This document shows, piece after piece, positions 10,518-19,625 of a stretch of 64,000 bases of DNA (position 1 is its first letter; each line of letters starts with the position of its first letter). The position numbers and the translations under genes are program-made. The notes beneath the pieces are model-generated. The model saw only the letters and a list, made by a program, of their open reading frames with translations, was not told the origin of the DNA and searched no databases. The DNA is from Enterobacter sp. 638. Lineage in GTDB: Bacteria; Pseudomonadota; Gammaproteobacteria; Enterobacterales; Enterobacteriaceae. The stretch is taken from assembly GCF_000016325.1 (NCBI RefSeq), contig NC_009436.1, positions 3,472,001-3,536,000 of the forward strand, written 5' to 3'.

Positions 10518-12344
10518 TCAGGCTCCTCGTGAAATCACAATCACCACCAGCACCGCCAGTTCGATCACGGCGAGGCGACGGAATAAGCCGGGTGCGGCAG
10601 CGCTCTGCCAGCCAGGAACCCAGCCCACCGGATTGAGCTTTTCTCGCAGTTTCAGCACGGCAGAAAAGTTTTCTTTTACCGGCATCGCAAAGCCGTGGGC
10701 GGTGATCACCATGGATTCTTCGTGTTCATATCCGCAGGCCCATGCCGCGCCGCGCGAACGGGCAGGCAGGCGATCGCGTTTGAAGAACAGCATCAGCACG
10801 AACGGCAGCAGTGGCGCGGCAATCAGCAGCAGCGCAATCATCGGTTGAGAAACGGTGGTGTGCGCTGTCGTCAGCGGCAGCGGAACAGCCGTTCCCAACA
10901 GCGGCAGCAGCCACGGCGCTGCAACGCCGCCTGCGATACAGCACATCGCCAGCAGAACCACGCTCGTCGTCATCAGGAAAGGTGCGCTAAAGGCCTGTCT
11001 GGCTTCACGGGTACGTGGCGCGCCCAGGAACGTCACCCCATACACTTTCGCCATGCACATCACCGCCAGCGCCCCGGTAATGGCTAAACCCACCGCCAAT
11101 AACGGGCCAAGAAGGCGTGCAATAAACACGTCGCTCTGGCCGAGTGCAAAGAAGGACTGGTAGATAACCCATTCGCCTGCAAAGCCGTTCAGCGGCGGCA
11201 GCGCGGCCATCGCCATCAGCCCGACCAGCATGGCCAGCGAGATAAGCGGCATTTTTTTACCGATCCCGCCGAGCTTCTCGATGTCACGATGTCCGGTACG
11301 GAACCAGACGCTGCCCGCGCCCAGAAACAGGGTGCTTTTAAACAGGCTGTGGTTGATGAGGTGATAGAGCCCGCCGATAAATCCGGCCGCGATCAGGGCC
11401 GGTTGGTTCAATGCAAGCCCGGTCACACCTGCGCCAAAGCCCAGCAAAATGATGCCGATGTTTTCGAGCGTGTGGTACGCCAGCAAACGTTGGATATTGT
11501 GCTCCATCAAGGCATACAGTCCGCCCACGAAAGCGGTGAGCATCCCGACCAGCAACAGCACCACGCCCCACCACAGTGGCGGTTGTCCACCCACCAGCGT
11601 CAGCGTCAACATGCCGAACAGACCGACCTTCATCACTACGGTTGAAAACAGCGTCGCGGCAGGAGCAGAAGCGTTAGCATGTGCCTGGGGAGCCCAGCCG
11701 TGCAGAGGAATAATCCCCGCCAGTAAACCGAAGCCAGCCATCCCCAGCAGCCAGATGTCGGCACCTAATGGCAACAACTGCGTGCGTTCATTGATCAGCA
11801 CCAGATCCAGCGTGGCGTAGCGTTGCCACGTTAACCAGCACGCCAGCGCCAGCAGCAGCGTTCCCAGGCGTCCCAGCGCAAACCACAGCTTGCCAGACTG
11901 CGTGCATCCGGTGAGAAACACCCCGCATAGCGCCATGATTTCGGCCATCACCACCAGCGCCGCGAGATTGCTGGCGACTACGGCACAAATGGCGGTCGCC
12001 AGCAGCAAATTGACCAACAATCCGTTCGGTTTGGTCTGCGAATGACGATGCCAGTCGATGTTAAACAGGCTGATAAACAGCCCGCACAAACCAAAGGTCA
12101 CCAGCCAGATGGCGTTGAGCGGCGTAAGGGCAATGCTGTGATGGATAACAGGAATCACCGCCGCAGCACTCAGCCCGCGCGTCAACACGACAACACCCGC
12201 AGTAAGCGTCATCACGCTGCCCACTGCGCCGCCAAGCCCGGCAATCCAGCCGCTCAGCGGCTTATAAAATGAGAAGAGAAGTGACAGAAAAGCCGTCACC
12301 GTCAGGCACGCTACGGCACTGATAATCACATCGACAGCGTTCAT
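10518..12344 (-). CDS. hycC: Formate hydrogenlyase membrane subunit HycC (antiporter-like)
   Basis: The large membrane subunit, homologous to the Mrp/NuoL-type antiporter-like proteins of complex I. It has 608 residues and roughly 14-16 membrane segments. Typical sequences are LHGWAPQAHANASAPA, LMEHNIQRLLAYHTLENIG and LYHLINHSLFKSTLFLG. Whether it pumps ions is not settled. The start overlaps the hycB stop by 4 bases (ATGA). Confidence 0.96.
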   Translation of the reverse strand: MNAVDVIISAVACLTVTAFLSLLFSFYKPLSGWIAGLGGAVGSVMTLTAGVVVLTRGLSAAAVIPVIHHSIALTPLNAIWLVTFGLCGLFISLFNIDWHRHSQTKPNGLLVNLLLATAICAVVASNLAALVVMAEIMALCGVFLTGCTQSGKLWFALGRLGTLLLALACWLTWQRYATLDLVLINERTQLLPLGADIWLLGMAGFGLLAGIIPLHGWAPQAHANASAPAATLFSTVVMKVGLFGMLTLTLVGGQPPLWWGVVLLLVGMLTAFVGGLYALMEHNIQRLLAYHTLENIGIILLGFGAGVTGLALNQPALIAAGFIGGLYHLINHSLFKSTLFLGAGSVWFRTGHRDIEKLGGIGKKMPLISLAMLVGLMAMAALPPLNGFAGEWVIYQSFFALGQSDVFIARLLGPLLAVGLAITGALAVMCMAKVYGVTFLGAPRTREARQAFSAPFLMTTSVVLLAMCCIAGGVAAPWLLPLLGTAVPLPLTTAHTTVSQPMIALLLIAAPLLPFVLMLFFKRDRLPARSRGAAWACGYEHEESMVITAHGFAMPVKENFSAVLKLREKLNPVGWVPGWQSAAAPGLFRRLAVIELAVLVVIVISRGA

Positions 12345-12949
12345 TTCGCCCCCTCATTTTGCGTCTGAAACAGCGACAGATCGCCAAAATCGGTATTCAC
12401 GGTTAGCTCGCGTTTGCGTTTGCTGCTGCGCGCAATATCACGAATATTCACTAAAATCAGCGCCTTTGTCGGACAGGTGCGAACACAGGCTGGGCCTTGC
12501 TCGTCAAAGCTGCACAAATCGCATTTCACCGCCACGGCACGCACGCCAGGCACCCAATCCAGCAGCGTACTGACGCGTGCCGGAGCCGGTGGCGCAGGGG
12601 GCGCTTTTGGCGAATTAGCATTGGCAGGAATGTGCAGCGGACGGCTGCCGGAAAATTCAATGGCACCAAAGGGACAGGCGATGCCGCACAGTTTGCAGCT
12701 CACGCACAGACTTTCATTGAGCTGCACAGCACCCTCAACGCGGGTGATGGCGTTGACAGGACAGACACCCGCGCAGGGGGCGTCCTCACAATGATGGCAG
12801 AGCTGCGGCGCAGACTCTTTCTCATTGCGCATGACTTTCAAACGTGGCATCGACTGCAACCCGTGCAGGCGGTGTGTTTCTGAACACGCCGCTTCACAGG
12901 TATGACAGCCAATGCAGACCGTCGAGTCAGCTATTACAAAACGGTTCAC
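12341..12949 (-). CDS. hycB: Formate hydrogenlyase electron-transfer subunit HycB (GTG start)
   Basis: A four-cluster ferredoxin that takes electrons from formate dehydrogenase H into the complex. It has 202 residues with CIGCHTCEAAC (12-22), CHHCEDAPCAGVC, CVSCKLCGIAC and CDLC...CVRTC. A proline/alanine-rich linker (KAPPAPPAPARV) lies between the third and fourth motifs. Translation starts at GTG (12949-12947) preceded by a strong GGGGAG, so this is a non-ATG start. It is close in sequence plan to HydN at 748-1293. Confidence 0.95.
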   Translation of the reverse strand: MNRFVIADSTVCIGCHTCEAACSETHRLHGLQSMPRLKVMRNEKESAPQLCHHCEDAPCAGVCPVNAITRVEGAVQLNESLCVSCKLCGIACPFGAIEFSGSRPLHIPANANSPKAPPAPPAPARVSTLLDWVPGVRAVAVKCDLCSFDEQGPACVRTCPTKALILVNIRDIARSSKRKRELTVNTDFGDLSLFQTQNEGAK

Positions 12950-12994
12950 CGGGGAGTCCTCAGGACATAGTCATTTTTGACGAAAAAGTGCCAT

Positions 12995-13013
12995 ATCGAC
13001 ACGTCTCGACACG
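12995..13013. promoter_or_regulatory. Candidate FhlA site between hycA and hycB
   Basis: TCGACACG occurs twice (12996-13003 and 13006-13013), spaced by one helical turn, in the 70-base gap between hycA and hycB. The same word family is present at the hyc-hyp and hydN control regions. An FhlA site between hycA and hycB is known in E. coli. A TGGCAC also lies just downstream (minus strand), but its -12 partner is poor. Confidence 0.5.
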
Positions 13014-13019
13014 TAAACA

Positions 13020-13475
13020 TCAGACGGTGCGCGGCTCGCTCACCAGCGCTTTTAAATCCACCGGTAAATCGTGCTCAACCGCGGAATAGAGGTTGTTGTA
13101 AACAGGTGCGATTTTTTCCAGATAGTGTTCAAGCACCTGCTGGCGATCGCGGTTGCTAACGTGACCGTCAACCATGCCGTCGGCCATCAACTGCGCCTGC
13201 GCAATCAACTCTCTTTCGCCCTCTTTTGTCTCGACAAAGTACTGAATGGTGTGGCTGTTAAACGTGTCCGCCAGGGTGACGTAAATCATGAAGTGGCCGA
13301 ACAGGACAAAGCACAAATCCTCTTGTGCCGCACAGCTCATGGCGTGATGCAGACGCGCTTTTGACAGGGTGATCCCCTGGACCAGCGAATTACAGTAATG
13401 CTGCCATTGTTCCTGCAGTGATTGATGGCGCTGCGCGATGTAATCCGCCTTTTCGCTAATTTCCCAAATAGTCAT
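13020..13475 (-). CDS. hycA: Formate hydrogenlyase regulatory protein HycA
   Basis: A negative regulator that counteracts FhlA and so dampens hyc and hyp expression. It has 151 residues, close to the 153 of E. coli, with the conserved opening MTIWEISEKADYIAQRH and the block GITLSKARLHHAMSC. The start is the ATG at 13475; an upstream in-frame ATG would place the sigma-54 promoter inside the coding region. It is the first gene of the hyc operon and is separated from hycB by 70 bases holding FhlA-type motifs. Confidence 0.94.
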   Translation of the reverse strand: MTIWEISEKADYIAQRHQSLQEQWQHYCNSLVQGITLSKARLHHAMSCAAQEDLCFVLFGHFMIYVTLADTFNSHTIQYFVETKEGERELIAQAQLMADGMVDGHVSNRDRQQVLEHYLEKIAPVYNNLYSAVEHDLPVDLKALVSEPRTV

Positions 13476-13509
13476 CTCAGGTATCCGGTTAATGGAGATA
13501 CGGCTGTTA

Positions 13510-13525
13510 AGCAGATTTTGTGCCA
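13510..13525 (-). promoter_or_regulatory. Sigma-54 promoter of the hyc operon
   Basis: On the minus strand TGGCAC (13525-13520), five bases, CTGCT (13514-13510) gives the invariant GG and GC at correct spacing. It lies 35 bases before the hycA ATG. Together with the hyp promoter on the other strand it frames the shared FhlA-type region at 13570-13605. Confidence 0.88.
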
Positions 13526-13569
13526 ATTTTTATCATGTTGAAATTTATAGAATTTAAGCCAGTTCAAAC

Positions 13570-13605
13570 TGTCAATGACAGGCTGTCGACGTGTCATTTC
13601 GTCAG
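13570..13605. promoter_or_regulatory. Candidate FhlA activating region shared by hyc and hyp
   Basis: The segment carries TGTCAATGACA (13570-13580, an odd-centred palindrome), then TGTCGACGTGTCATTTCGTC. The TGTCGA and TGACA words match those upstream of hydN and between hycA and hycB. It sits between the two divergent sigma-54 promoters, at enhancer-like distances from both. Binding by FhlA is inferred. Confidence 0.6.
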
Positions 13606-13639
13606 CAGCGTCATCGTCACGCCCTAATCAAAATTAAGC

Positions 13640-13655
13640 TGGCATCGTTATTGCA
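13640..13655 (+). promoter_or_regulatory. Sigma-54 promoter of hypABCDE-fhlA
   Basis: TGGCAT (13640-13645), five bases, TTGCA (13651-13655) is a near-perfect -24/-12 promoter. It lies 30 bases upstream of the hypA ATG, which is preceded by GAGGAGG. Confidence 0.9.
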
Positions 13656-13684
13656 TTAATGGGGCAAATCATTGAGGAGGCGTC

Positions 13685-14035
13685 ATGCACGAAATCACCC
13701 TCTGCCAGCGAGCGCTGGAGTTAATCGAACAGCAGGCAAAAGCGCACAACGCGAAACGCGTGACAGGTGTGTGGCTGAAAGTGGGGGCGTTTTCCTGCGT
13801 CGAAACCAGCGCCCTCACCTTTTGCTTTGAGCTGGTGTGCCGCGACACGCTGGCAGAAGGCTGTCAGCTGTATATAGAAGAACAGCAGGCCGAATGCTGG
13901 TGTGAACACTGCCAGCAATACGTCACGCTGCTCTCCTCTAAAGTGCGCCTCTGTCCGCAGTGCCAGAACGTTGGGCTGCGCATCGTGGCGGACGACGGTT
14001 TGCAGATCCAGCGCCTCGAAATAGACCAGGAGTAA
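13685..14035 (+). CDS. hypA: Hydrogenase nickel incorporation protein HypA
   Basis: A metallochaperone that delivers nickel to hydrogenase 3 together with HypB. It has 116 residues. The N-terminal MHEITLC includes the nickel-binding His2, and a structural zinc site is formed by CEHC and CPQC (about residues 76-93). It heads the plus-strand hyp operon behind a sigma-54 promoter and a strong ribosome site, with hypB beginning three bases after its stop. Confidence 0.96.
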   Translation: MHEITLCQRALELIEQQAKAHNAKRVTGVWLKVGAFSCVETSALTFCFELVCRDTLAEGCQLYIEEQQAECWCEHCQQYVTLLSSKVRLCPQCQNVGLRIVADDGLQIQRLEIDQE

Positions 14036-14038
14036 ATC

Positions 14039-14902
14039 ATGTGTAGTACCTGCGGTTGCGCCGAAGGCAACCTGTATATCGAAGGCGATGAGCATCGCCC
14101 GCACTCCGCGTTTCGCTCCGCGCCATTCTCCCCTGCACCGCGCATCACGGCAGCGTTAACCGGCATTCAGTTCGCACCGAAGCAGTCCGATGCAGGCGAT
14201 CTGCATTACGGCCACGGCGAAGCGGGGACGCATGCGCCAGGCATGAGCCAGCGCAAAATGTTGGAAGTCGAAATCAACGTGCTGGACAAAAACAATCAGC
14301 TGGCTGCACGTAATCGCGCGCGCTTTGCCGCGCGTCAACAGCTGGTGCTGAACCTGGTTTCCAGCCCCGGCTCGGGTAAAACGACCCTGCTGACGGAAAC
14401 GCTCAAGCACCTTAACGGCAGCGTCTCGTGCGCGGTTATCGAAGGCGATCAGCAAACCGTGAATGACGCCGCACGCATCCGCGAAACCGGCACCCCGGCT
14501 ATTCAGGTCAATACCGGTAAGGGCTGTCATCTGGATGCGCAAATGATTGCCGATGCTGCGCCGCGTCTGCCGCTGGCCGATAACGGCATTCTGTTTATTG
14601 AAAACGTCGGCAATCTGGTGTGTCCGGCGAGCTTTGATCTGGGCGAGCGTCACAAAGTTGCAGTGCTGTCCGTCACCGAAGGGGAAGACAAGCCTCTGAA
14701 ATATCCGCATATGTTTGCCGCTGCCTCGCTGATGCTGCTCAATAAAATCGACCTGCTGCCGTATCTGAATTTCGATGTCGATAAATGCCTGGCGTACGCG
14801 CGCGAGGTGAACCCGGATATTCAGATCCTGCTAGTGTCCGCTACAAGCGGAGACGGCATGGAAAACTGGCTTGCGTGGCTGGAGAACGAACGATGTGCAT
14901 AG
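14039..14902 (+). CDS. hypB: Hydrogenase nickel incorporation GTPase HypB
   Basis: A GTPase that drives nickel insertion into the HycE precursor. It has 287 residues. The N-terminal CSTCGC is the high-affinity nickel site, followed by a variable histidine-containing linker ([13 protein letters not shown]). The G-domain shows the P-loop SSPGSGKTT (about residues 108-116), [15 protein letters not shown] and the NKID guanine motif. It overlaps hypC by 10 bases. Confidence 0.96.
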   Translation: MCSTCGCAEGNLYIEGDEHRPHSAFRSAPFSPAPRITAALTGIQFAPKQSDAGDLHYGHGEAGTHAPGMSQRKMLEVEINVLDKNNQLAARNRARFAARQQLVLNLVSSPGSGKTTLLTETLKHLNGSVSCAVIEGDQQTVNDAARIRETGTPAIQVNTGKGCHLDAQMIADAAPRLPLADNGILFIENVGNLVCPASFDLGERHKVAVLSVTEGEDKPLKYPHMFAAASLMLLNKIDLLPYLNFDVDKCLAYAREVNPDIQILLVSATSGDGMENWLAWLENERCA

Positions 14903-15165
14903 GCGTTCCGGGACAAATTCATTCCATCGATGGAAATCAGGCAAAAGTGGAAGTCTGCGGCGTGCTGCGCGACGTTGATCTCTCCCTGGTCGGGTGCGTG
15001 GACGAAACCGGCGCATCGCGTCTTGGTCAGTGGGTGCTGGTTCACGTGGGCTTTGCGATGAGCCTGATCGACGAGGACGAAGCCCGCGATACCCTGGCGG
15101 CGCTGCAAAATATGTTTGAAGTCGAGCCGGACGTCGGCGCGCTGCTGTACGGCGAGGAGCGATAG
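14893..15165 (+). CDS. hypC: Hydrogenase maturation chaperone HypC
   Basis: A small chaperone of 90 residues that carries the Fe(CN)2CO moiety with HypD and escorts the HycE precursor. It begins MCIGVPGQI; Cys2 is the essential residue. The start lies inside the 3' end of hypB (ATG at 14893). The open frame extends upstream, but without family-like sequence. hypD begins two bases after the stop. Confidence 0.95.
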   Translation: MCIGVPGQIHSIDGNQAKVEVCGVLRDVDLSLVGCVDETGASRLGQWVLVHVGFAMSLIDEDEARDTLAALQNMFEVEPDVGALLYGEER

Positions 15166-15167
15166 CG

Positions 15168-16289
15168 ATGCGCTACGTTGATGAATATCGCGCGCCGGAA
15201 CAGGTGATGCGGCTTATCGCCCACCTTAAAACCCGGGCAACATTACTCGATTACACCGCACAGCGTCCGCTGCGGATTATGGAAGTGTGTGGCGGGCACA
15301 CGCATGCCATCTTCAAATTTGGCCTTGACCAGCTGCTGCCGGAAAACATCGAGTTTATCCACGGTCCGGGCTGTCCGGTCTGCGTGCTGCCGATGGGCCG
15401 TATCGATAATTGCATCGAAATCGCCAGCCAGCCTGAGGTGATTTTTTGCACCTTTGGCGATGCGATGCGCGTGCCGGGCAAAAAAGGCTCACTGTTACAG
15501 GCCAGAGCGCGCGGTGCGGATGTGCGAATCGTCTATTCACCCGTGGATGCGCTGAAGCTGGCGGCTGAAAATCCAACGCGCAAAGTGGTGTTTTTCGGCC
15601 TGGGGTTTGAAACCACCATGCCCGCCACAGCCATTACCCTGCAACAGGCAAAAGCAAAAGGTCTCGATAACTTCTTCTTTTTTTGCCAGCACATCACGCT
15701 GATCCCCACGCTGCGTAGCCTGTTGGAAGAACCCGATAACGGAATTGATGCTTTTTTAGCACCCGGTCACGTCAGTATGGTGATTGGTACAGAGGCTTAC
15801 AGTTTTATTGCAGCGGACTATCATCGGCCATTAGTGGTCGCTGGTTTCGAACCACTTGATCTACTGCAAGGCGTCAACATGCTGGTTGAGCAGAAAATAG
15901 CAGCCCTGAGCGTGGTCGAAAATCAGTATCGCCGCGTCGTGCCGGATGCGGGAAATCCGCTGGCGCAAAACGCCATCGCCGAGGTTTTTGCCGTAGAAGG
16001 TGACAGCGAATGGCGCGGTCTGGGACTGATTGCTGAATCTGGCGTGCATTTAACCCCCGCGTATCGCGCGTTCGACGCCGAAGCGCATTTTCGCCCGCAG
16101 CCACAGCAGGTTTGTGATGACCCGCGAGCCCGCTGCGGAGCGGTCCTGACCGGTAAATGCAAACCGCATCAGTGCCCGTTATTTGGCAACACCTGCAATC
16201 CGCAAACCGCATTTGGCGCGCTGATGGTCTCTTCCGAAGGCGCCTGCGCCGCATGGTATCAGTATCGCAATCAGGAGTGTGAAGCATGA
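15168..16289 (+). CDS. hypD: Hydrogenase maturation iron-sulfur protein HypD
   Basis: The scaffold on which the iron of the NiFe centre receives its CN and CO ligands. It has 373 residues. Conserved cysteines lie in EVCGGHTH (about residue 41), GPGCPVC (about 69-72) and the C-terminal cluster region around CGAVLTGKCKPHQCPLFGN. It overlaps hypE by 4 bases. Confidence 0.96.
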   Translation: MRYVDEYRAPEQVMRLIAHLKTRATLLDYTAQRPLRIMEVCGGHTHAIFKFGLDQLLPENIEFIHGPGCPVCVLPMGRIDNCIEIASQPEVIFCTFGDAMRVPGKKGSLLQARARGADVRIVYSPVDALKLAAENPTRKVVFFGLGFETTMPATAITLQQAKAKGLDNFFFFCQHITLIPTLRSLLEEPDNGIDAFLAPGHVSMVIGTEAYSFIAADYHRPLVVAGFEPLDLLQGVNMLVEQKIAALSVVENQYRRVVPDAGNPLAQNAIAEVFAVEGDSEWRGLGLIAESGVHLTPAYRAFDAEAHFRPQPQQVCDDPRARCGAVLTGKCKPHQCPLFGNTCNPQTAFGALMVSSEGACAAWYQYRNQECEA

Positions 16290-17296
16290 CCACGGTTGAA
16301 ATGGCGCACGGCAGCGGCGGCCAGGCGATGCAGCAGCTCATCAGCCAACTGTTTCTGGAAGCGTTTGCCAATCCGTGGCTGGCGGAGCAGGAAGATCAGG
16401 CGCGCATTGCCCTGTCGACACTGACCGCGCAGGGCGACAGGCTGGCCTTCTCCACCGACAGTTACGTGATTGATCCGCTGTTCTTTCCGGGCGGCGATAT
16501 CGGCAAGCTCGCGGTATGCGGTACGGCGAATGACGTGGCCGTCAGCGGCGCAATCCCCCGCTATCTTTCGTGCGGCTTTATCCTCGAAGAAGGGTTGGCG
16601 ATGGACACGCTAAAAACCGTCGTCCAAAGCATGGCAAGCACCGCACGCGAAGCGGGTATCGCTATCGTCACCGGTGACACCAAAGTCGTGCAGCGTGGCG
16701 CGGCGGATAAACTGTTTATTAATACTGCCGGACTGGGCGCCATCCCCGCGGACGTTCACTGGGGCGCACAACGGTTGGCGGTCGGCGATGTGCTGATCGT
16801 GAGCGGCACGTTGGGCTGTCATGGCGCAACGATTTTAAACCTGCGAGAAGGCCTGGGTCTGGACGGTGAATTGCACAGCGACTGCGCCGTGTTGACGCCA
16901 CTTATCCAGACGCTTCGTCACATTCCGGGTATCAAAGCCCTGCGCGACGCGACGCGCGGGGGAGTGAATGCGGTTGCCCACGAATTTGCTGCCAGCAGCG
17001 GCTGCGGCATTGAGCTGACAGAGCAACATCTGCCGGTCAAACCTGCCGTGCGTGGCCTGTGCGAACTTCTTGGCCTTGATCCGCTAAACTTTGCCAACGA
17101 AGGCAAACTGTTAATCGGCGTCGAGCGTTCTGCAGCAGAAGCCGTACTGACGCAGTTGCGCGCGCATCCACTTGGTCAAGATGCTGCCGTGATTGGTGAA
17201 GTGGTTGAGCGCAAAGGGGTGCGCCTGACCGGGCTTTACGGCATTAAACGCACGCTGGATTTACCGCACGCGGAACCGTTACCCCGAATTTGCTAG
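16286..17296 (+). CDS. hypE: Carbamoyl dehydratase HypE
   Basis: An ATP-dependent enzyme that dehydrates the carbamoyl group on its own C-terminal cysteine to a thiocyanate, the CN donor. It has 336 residues of the AIR synthase/PurM fold (GTANDVAVSGA, GDTKVV, ATRGGVNAV). The chain ends PRIC, so the reactive C-terminal Cys336 is intact. Its partner HypF is at the left edge of the window. Confidence 0.96.
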   Translation: MTTVEMAHGSGGQAMQQLISQLFLEAFANPWLAEQEDQARIALSTLTAQGDRLAFSTDSYVIDPLFFPGGDIGKLAVCGTANDVAVSGAIPRYLSCGFILEEGLAMDTLKTVVQSMASTAREAGIAIVTGDTKVVQRGAADKLFINTAGLGAIPADVHWGAQRLAVGDVLIVSGTLGCHGATILNLREGLGLDGELHSDCAVLTPLIQTLRHIPGIKALRDATRGGVNAVAHEFAASSGCGIELTEQHLPVKPAVRGLCELLGLDPLNFANEGKLLIGVERSAAEAVLTQLRAHPLGQDAAVIGEVVERKGVRLTGLYGIKRTLDLPHAEPLPRIC

Positions 17297-17353
17297 AACC
17301 GCGCTAAACGTGGTCAGCACTCTTATTTTTTTGCCCGTTTCTTTGGAAGCAAT

Positions 17354-19426
17354 ATGTCGTATACACCGATGAGCGATCTTGGACAGCAAGGGCTGTTCGA
17401 TATTACGCGCACACTGTTACAGCAGCCCGATCTGGGTTCGCTCAGCGAAGCCCTGACGCGTCTGGTGCGGCAGTCTGCGCTGGCAGACAGTGCCGCTATC
17501 GTGCTGTGGCACAGCGCAAGCCGTCGTGCCAGCTACTTTGCGACGCGCGATAACGGTAAGTCCGTCGAATATGAAGACGAAACCGTGCTGGCGAATGGTC
17601 CTGTGCGCCGTATTTTGTCACGCCCGGACGCCCTGCACTGCAACTTCGACGAATTCCAGCAGGCCTGGCCGCTGCTTGCAAAGAGCAATTTGTATTCGCC
17701 TTTTGGCCATTACTGCCTGCTACCGCTCACCGTGGAAGGGCGGATTTTTGGTGGCTGCGAATTTATCCGCAACACCGATCAGCCGTGGAGCGAGGCGGAA
17801 TATGAGCGCCTGCATACGTTCACGCAGATTGTCAGCGTAGTGGCCGAGCAGATCCACAGCCGCGTCACCGATAACGTCGATTACGATCTATTAAGCCGCG
17901 AGCGCGATAACTTCCGCATTCTCGTCGCCATCACCAATGCGGTATTGTCCAGACTGGACATGGACGAGCTGGTGAGTGAAGTCGCCAAAGAGATCCACCA
18001 CTATTTTAAAATCGACGCGATAAGCATCGTGTTGCGCGGCCATCGCAAGGGCAAACTGACCATCCACTCCACTCACTATCTCGATGAAACCCATCCTGCG
18101 CACGAACAAAGCGAAGTGGATGAGGCGGGAACGCTTTCCGAGCGGGTATTTAAAAGCAAAGAGATGCTGCTGCTGAATCTGAGTGAACGGGACGAGCTGG
18201 CACCTTACGAGCGGATGCTTTTCCAGTGTTGGGGAAACCAGATTCAGACGCTGTGCCTGCTGCCGCTGATGTCCGGCAATACCATGCTCGGCGTGTTAAA
18301 ACTGGCGCAGTGCGAAGAACAAGCCTTTACCACGACCAACCTTAAGCTACTGCGCCAAATTGCGGAGCGCATTGCGATTGCGCTCGACAACGCGCTGGCG
18401 TACCAGGAAATTCATCGCCTGAAAGAGCGGCTGGTGGACGAAAACCTGGCGCTGACCGAGCAGCTTAATAATGTCGACAGTGAATTCGGTGAAATCATTG
18501 GCCGCAGTGATGCCATGTACAGCGTTCTGAAGCAAGTTGAGATGGTGGCGCAAAGCGACAGCACGGTGTTAATCCTCGGGGAAACGGGCACCGGTAAAGA
18601 GCTGATCGCCCGCGCGATTCATAATCTTAGCAACCGCAACAGCCGCCGGATGGTGAAGATGAACTGCGCGGCGATGCCCGCGGGCTTGCTTGAAAGCGAT
18701 TTGTTCGGTCATGAACGCGGTGCGTTTACCGGCGCCAGCACCCAGCGCATTGGCCGCTTTGAACTGGCGGATAAAAGCTCGCTATTCCTGGATGAAGTGG
18801 GTGATATGCCGCTGGAATTGCAGCCAAAACTGCTGCGAGTGTTACAAGAGCAAGAGTTTGAACGTCTGGGAAGTAACAAACTCATTCAAACCAATGTCCG
18901 GCTGATTGCCGCGACCAATCGCGATCTGAAAAAAATGGTCGCCGACCGCGAATTTCGTAACGACCTTTATTACCGTCTGAACGTGTTCCCAATTTGCTTA
19001 CCGCCGCTACGCGAACGCCCGGACGATATCCCGCTGCTGGTGAAAGCCTTTACCGCTAAAATTGCTCGTCGGATGGGACGCAATATCGACAGTATTCCGG
19101 CGGAAACGCTGCGCACCCTTTCCGCGATGGAGTGGCCGGGCAACGTTCGTGAACTGGAAAATGTGATTGAACGTGCCGTTCTGTTGACGCGTGGCAACGT
19201 ACTACAGCTATCGATCCCGGAAGTCATGATCTCAGAGCCGCCGTTGCCCACACGGGAAATGGCACAGGACGGTGAGGACGAGTATCAGCTGATTGTCCGT
19301 ATTTTAAGAGAGACCAACGGCGTCGTCGCCGGGCCAAAAGGCGCAGCACAACGTCTCGGTTTGAAGCGCACAACATTGCTCTCGCGAATGAAACGTTTGG
19401 GCATCGAAAAAGATATGTTGCTCTGA
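17354..19426 (+). CDS. fhlA: Formate hydrogenlyase transcriptional activator FhlA
   Basis: A sigma-54-dependent activator that senses formate and turns on hyc, hyp and hydN. It has 690 residues. Two N-terminal GAF-type domains (about 20-165 and 185-345) precede the AAA+ domain with Walker A GETGTGKE (about 409-416) and the sigma-54-contacting GAFTGA (456-461). A C-terminal Fis-type helix-turn-helix ([21 protein letters not shown]) follows. It lies 57 bases after hypE in the same direction, and a stem-loop closes the unit. Confidence 0.97.
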   Translation: MSYTPMSDLGQQGLFDITRTLLQQPDLGSLSEALTRLVRQSALADSAAIVLWHSASRRASYFATRDNGKSVEYEDETVLANGPVRRILSRPDALHCNFDEFQQAWPLLAKSNLYSPFGHYCLLPLTVEGRIFGGCEFIRNTDQPWSEAEYERLHTFTQIVSVVAEQIHSRVTDNVDYDLLSRERDNFRILVAITNAVLSRLDMDELVSEVAKEIHHYFKIDAISIVLRGHRKGKLTIHSTHYLDETHPAHEQSEVDEAGTLSERVFKSKEMLLLNLSERDELAPYERMLFQCWGNQIQTLCLLPLMSGNTMLGVLKLAQCEEQAFTTTNLKLLRQIAERIAIALDNALAYQEIHRLKERLVDENLALTEQLNNVDSEFGEIIGRSDAMYSVLKQVEMVAQSDSTVLILGETGTGKELIARAIHNLSNRNSRRMVKMNCAAMPAGLLESDLFGHERGAFTGASTQRIGRFELADKSSLFLDEVGDMPLELQPKLLRVLQEQEFERLGSNKLIQTNVRLIAATNRDLKKMVADREFRNDLYYRLNVFPICLPPLRERPDDIPLLVKAFTAKIARRMGRNIDSIPAETLRTLSAMEWPGNVRELENVIERAVLLTRGNVLQLSIPEVMISEPPLPTREMAQDGEDEYQLIVRILRETNGVVAGPKGAAQRLGLKRTTLLSRMKRLGIEKDMLL

Positions 19427-19436
19427 TTCCATTCTC

Positions 19437-19459
19437 AATGCCGTGTTATGCACGGCATT
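19437..19459 (+). terminator. Stem-loop after fhlA
   Basis: AATGCCGTG and CACGGCATT form a perfect 9-bp stem with a five-base loop, 11 bases after the fhlA stop. The following T-run is weak (CATTTCT), so it may be a modest terminator or a 3' stabiliser. Confidence 0.55.
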
Positions 19460-19513
19460 CATTTCTCCAGCCATCATAATTCCTAATTAATAACAACACG
19501 TTATTATCAGTGA

Positions 19514-19575
19514 TTGACACGATATATTTTAAATTGTATAAATCCCACCCGTTAAAATGAGTTTCATTATCATTA
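19514..19575 (+). promoter_or_regulatory. Sigma-70 promoter with Fur-like box for the iron-transport operon
   Basis: TTGACA (19514-19519), 17 bases, TATAAA (19537-19542) is a near-consensus promoter. Just downstream, 19556-19575 reads AATGAGTTTCATTATCATTA, which contains the TCATTATCATT core of the Fur consensus. A repressor bound there would cover the transcription start. Iron repression by Fur is inferred from this and from the transporter genes that follow. Confidence 0.75.
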
Positions 19576-19625
19576 AAATCCCCTGACCTGCTAATAAACA
19601 ATCAATTGATGAAGGATAGCGTTTT

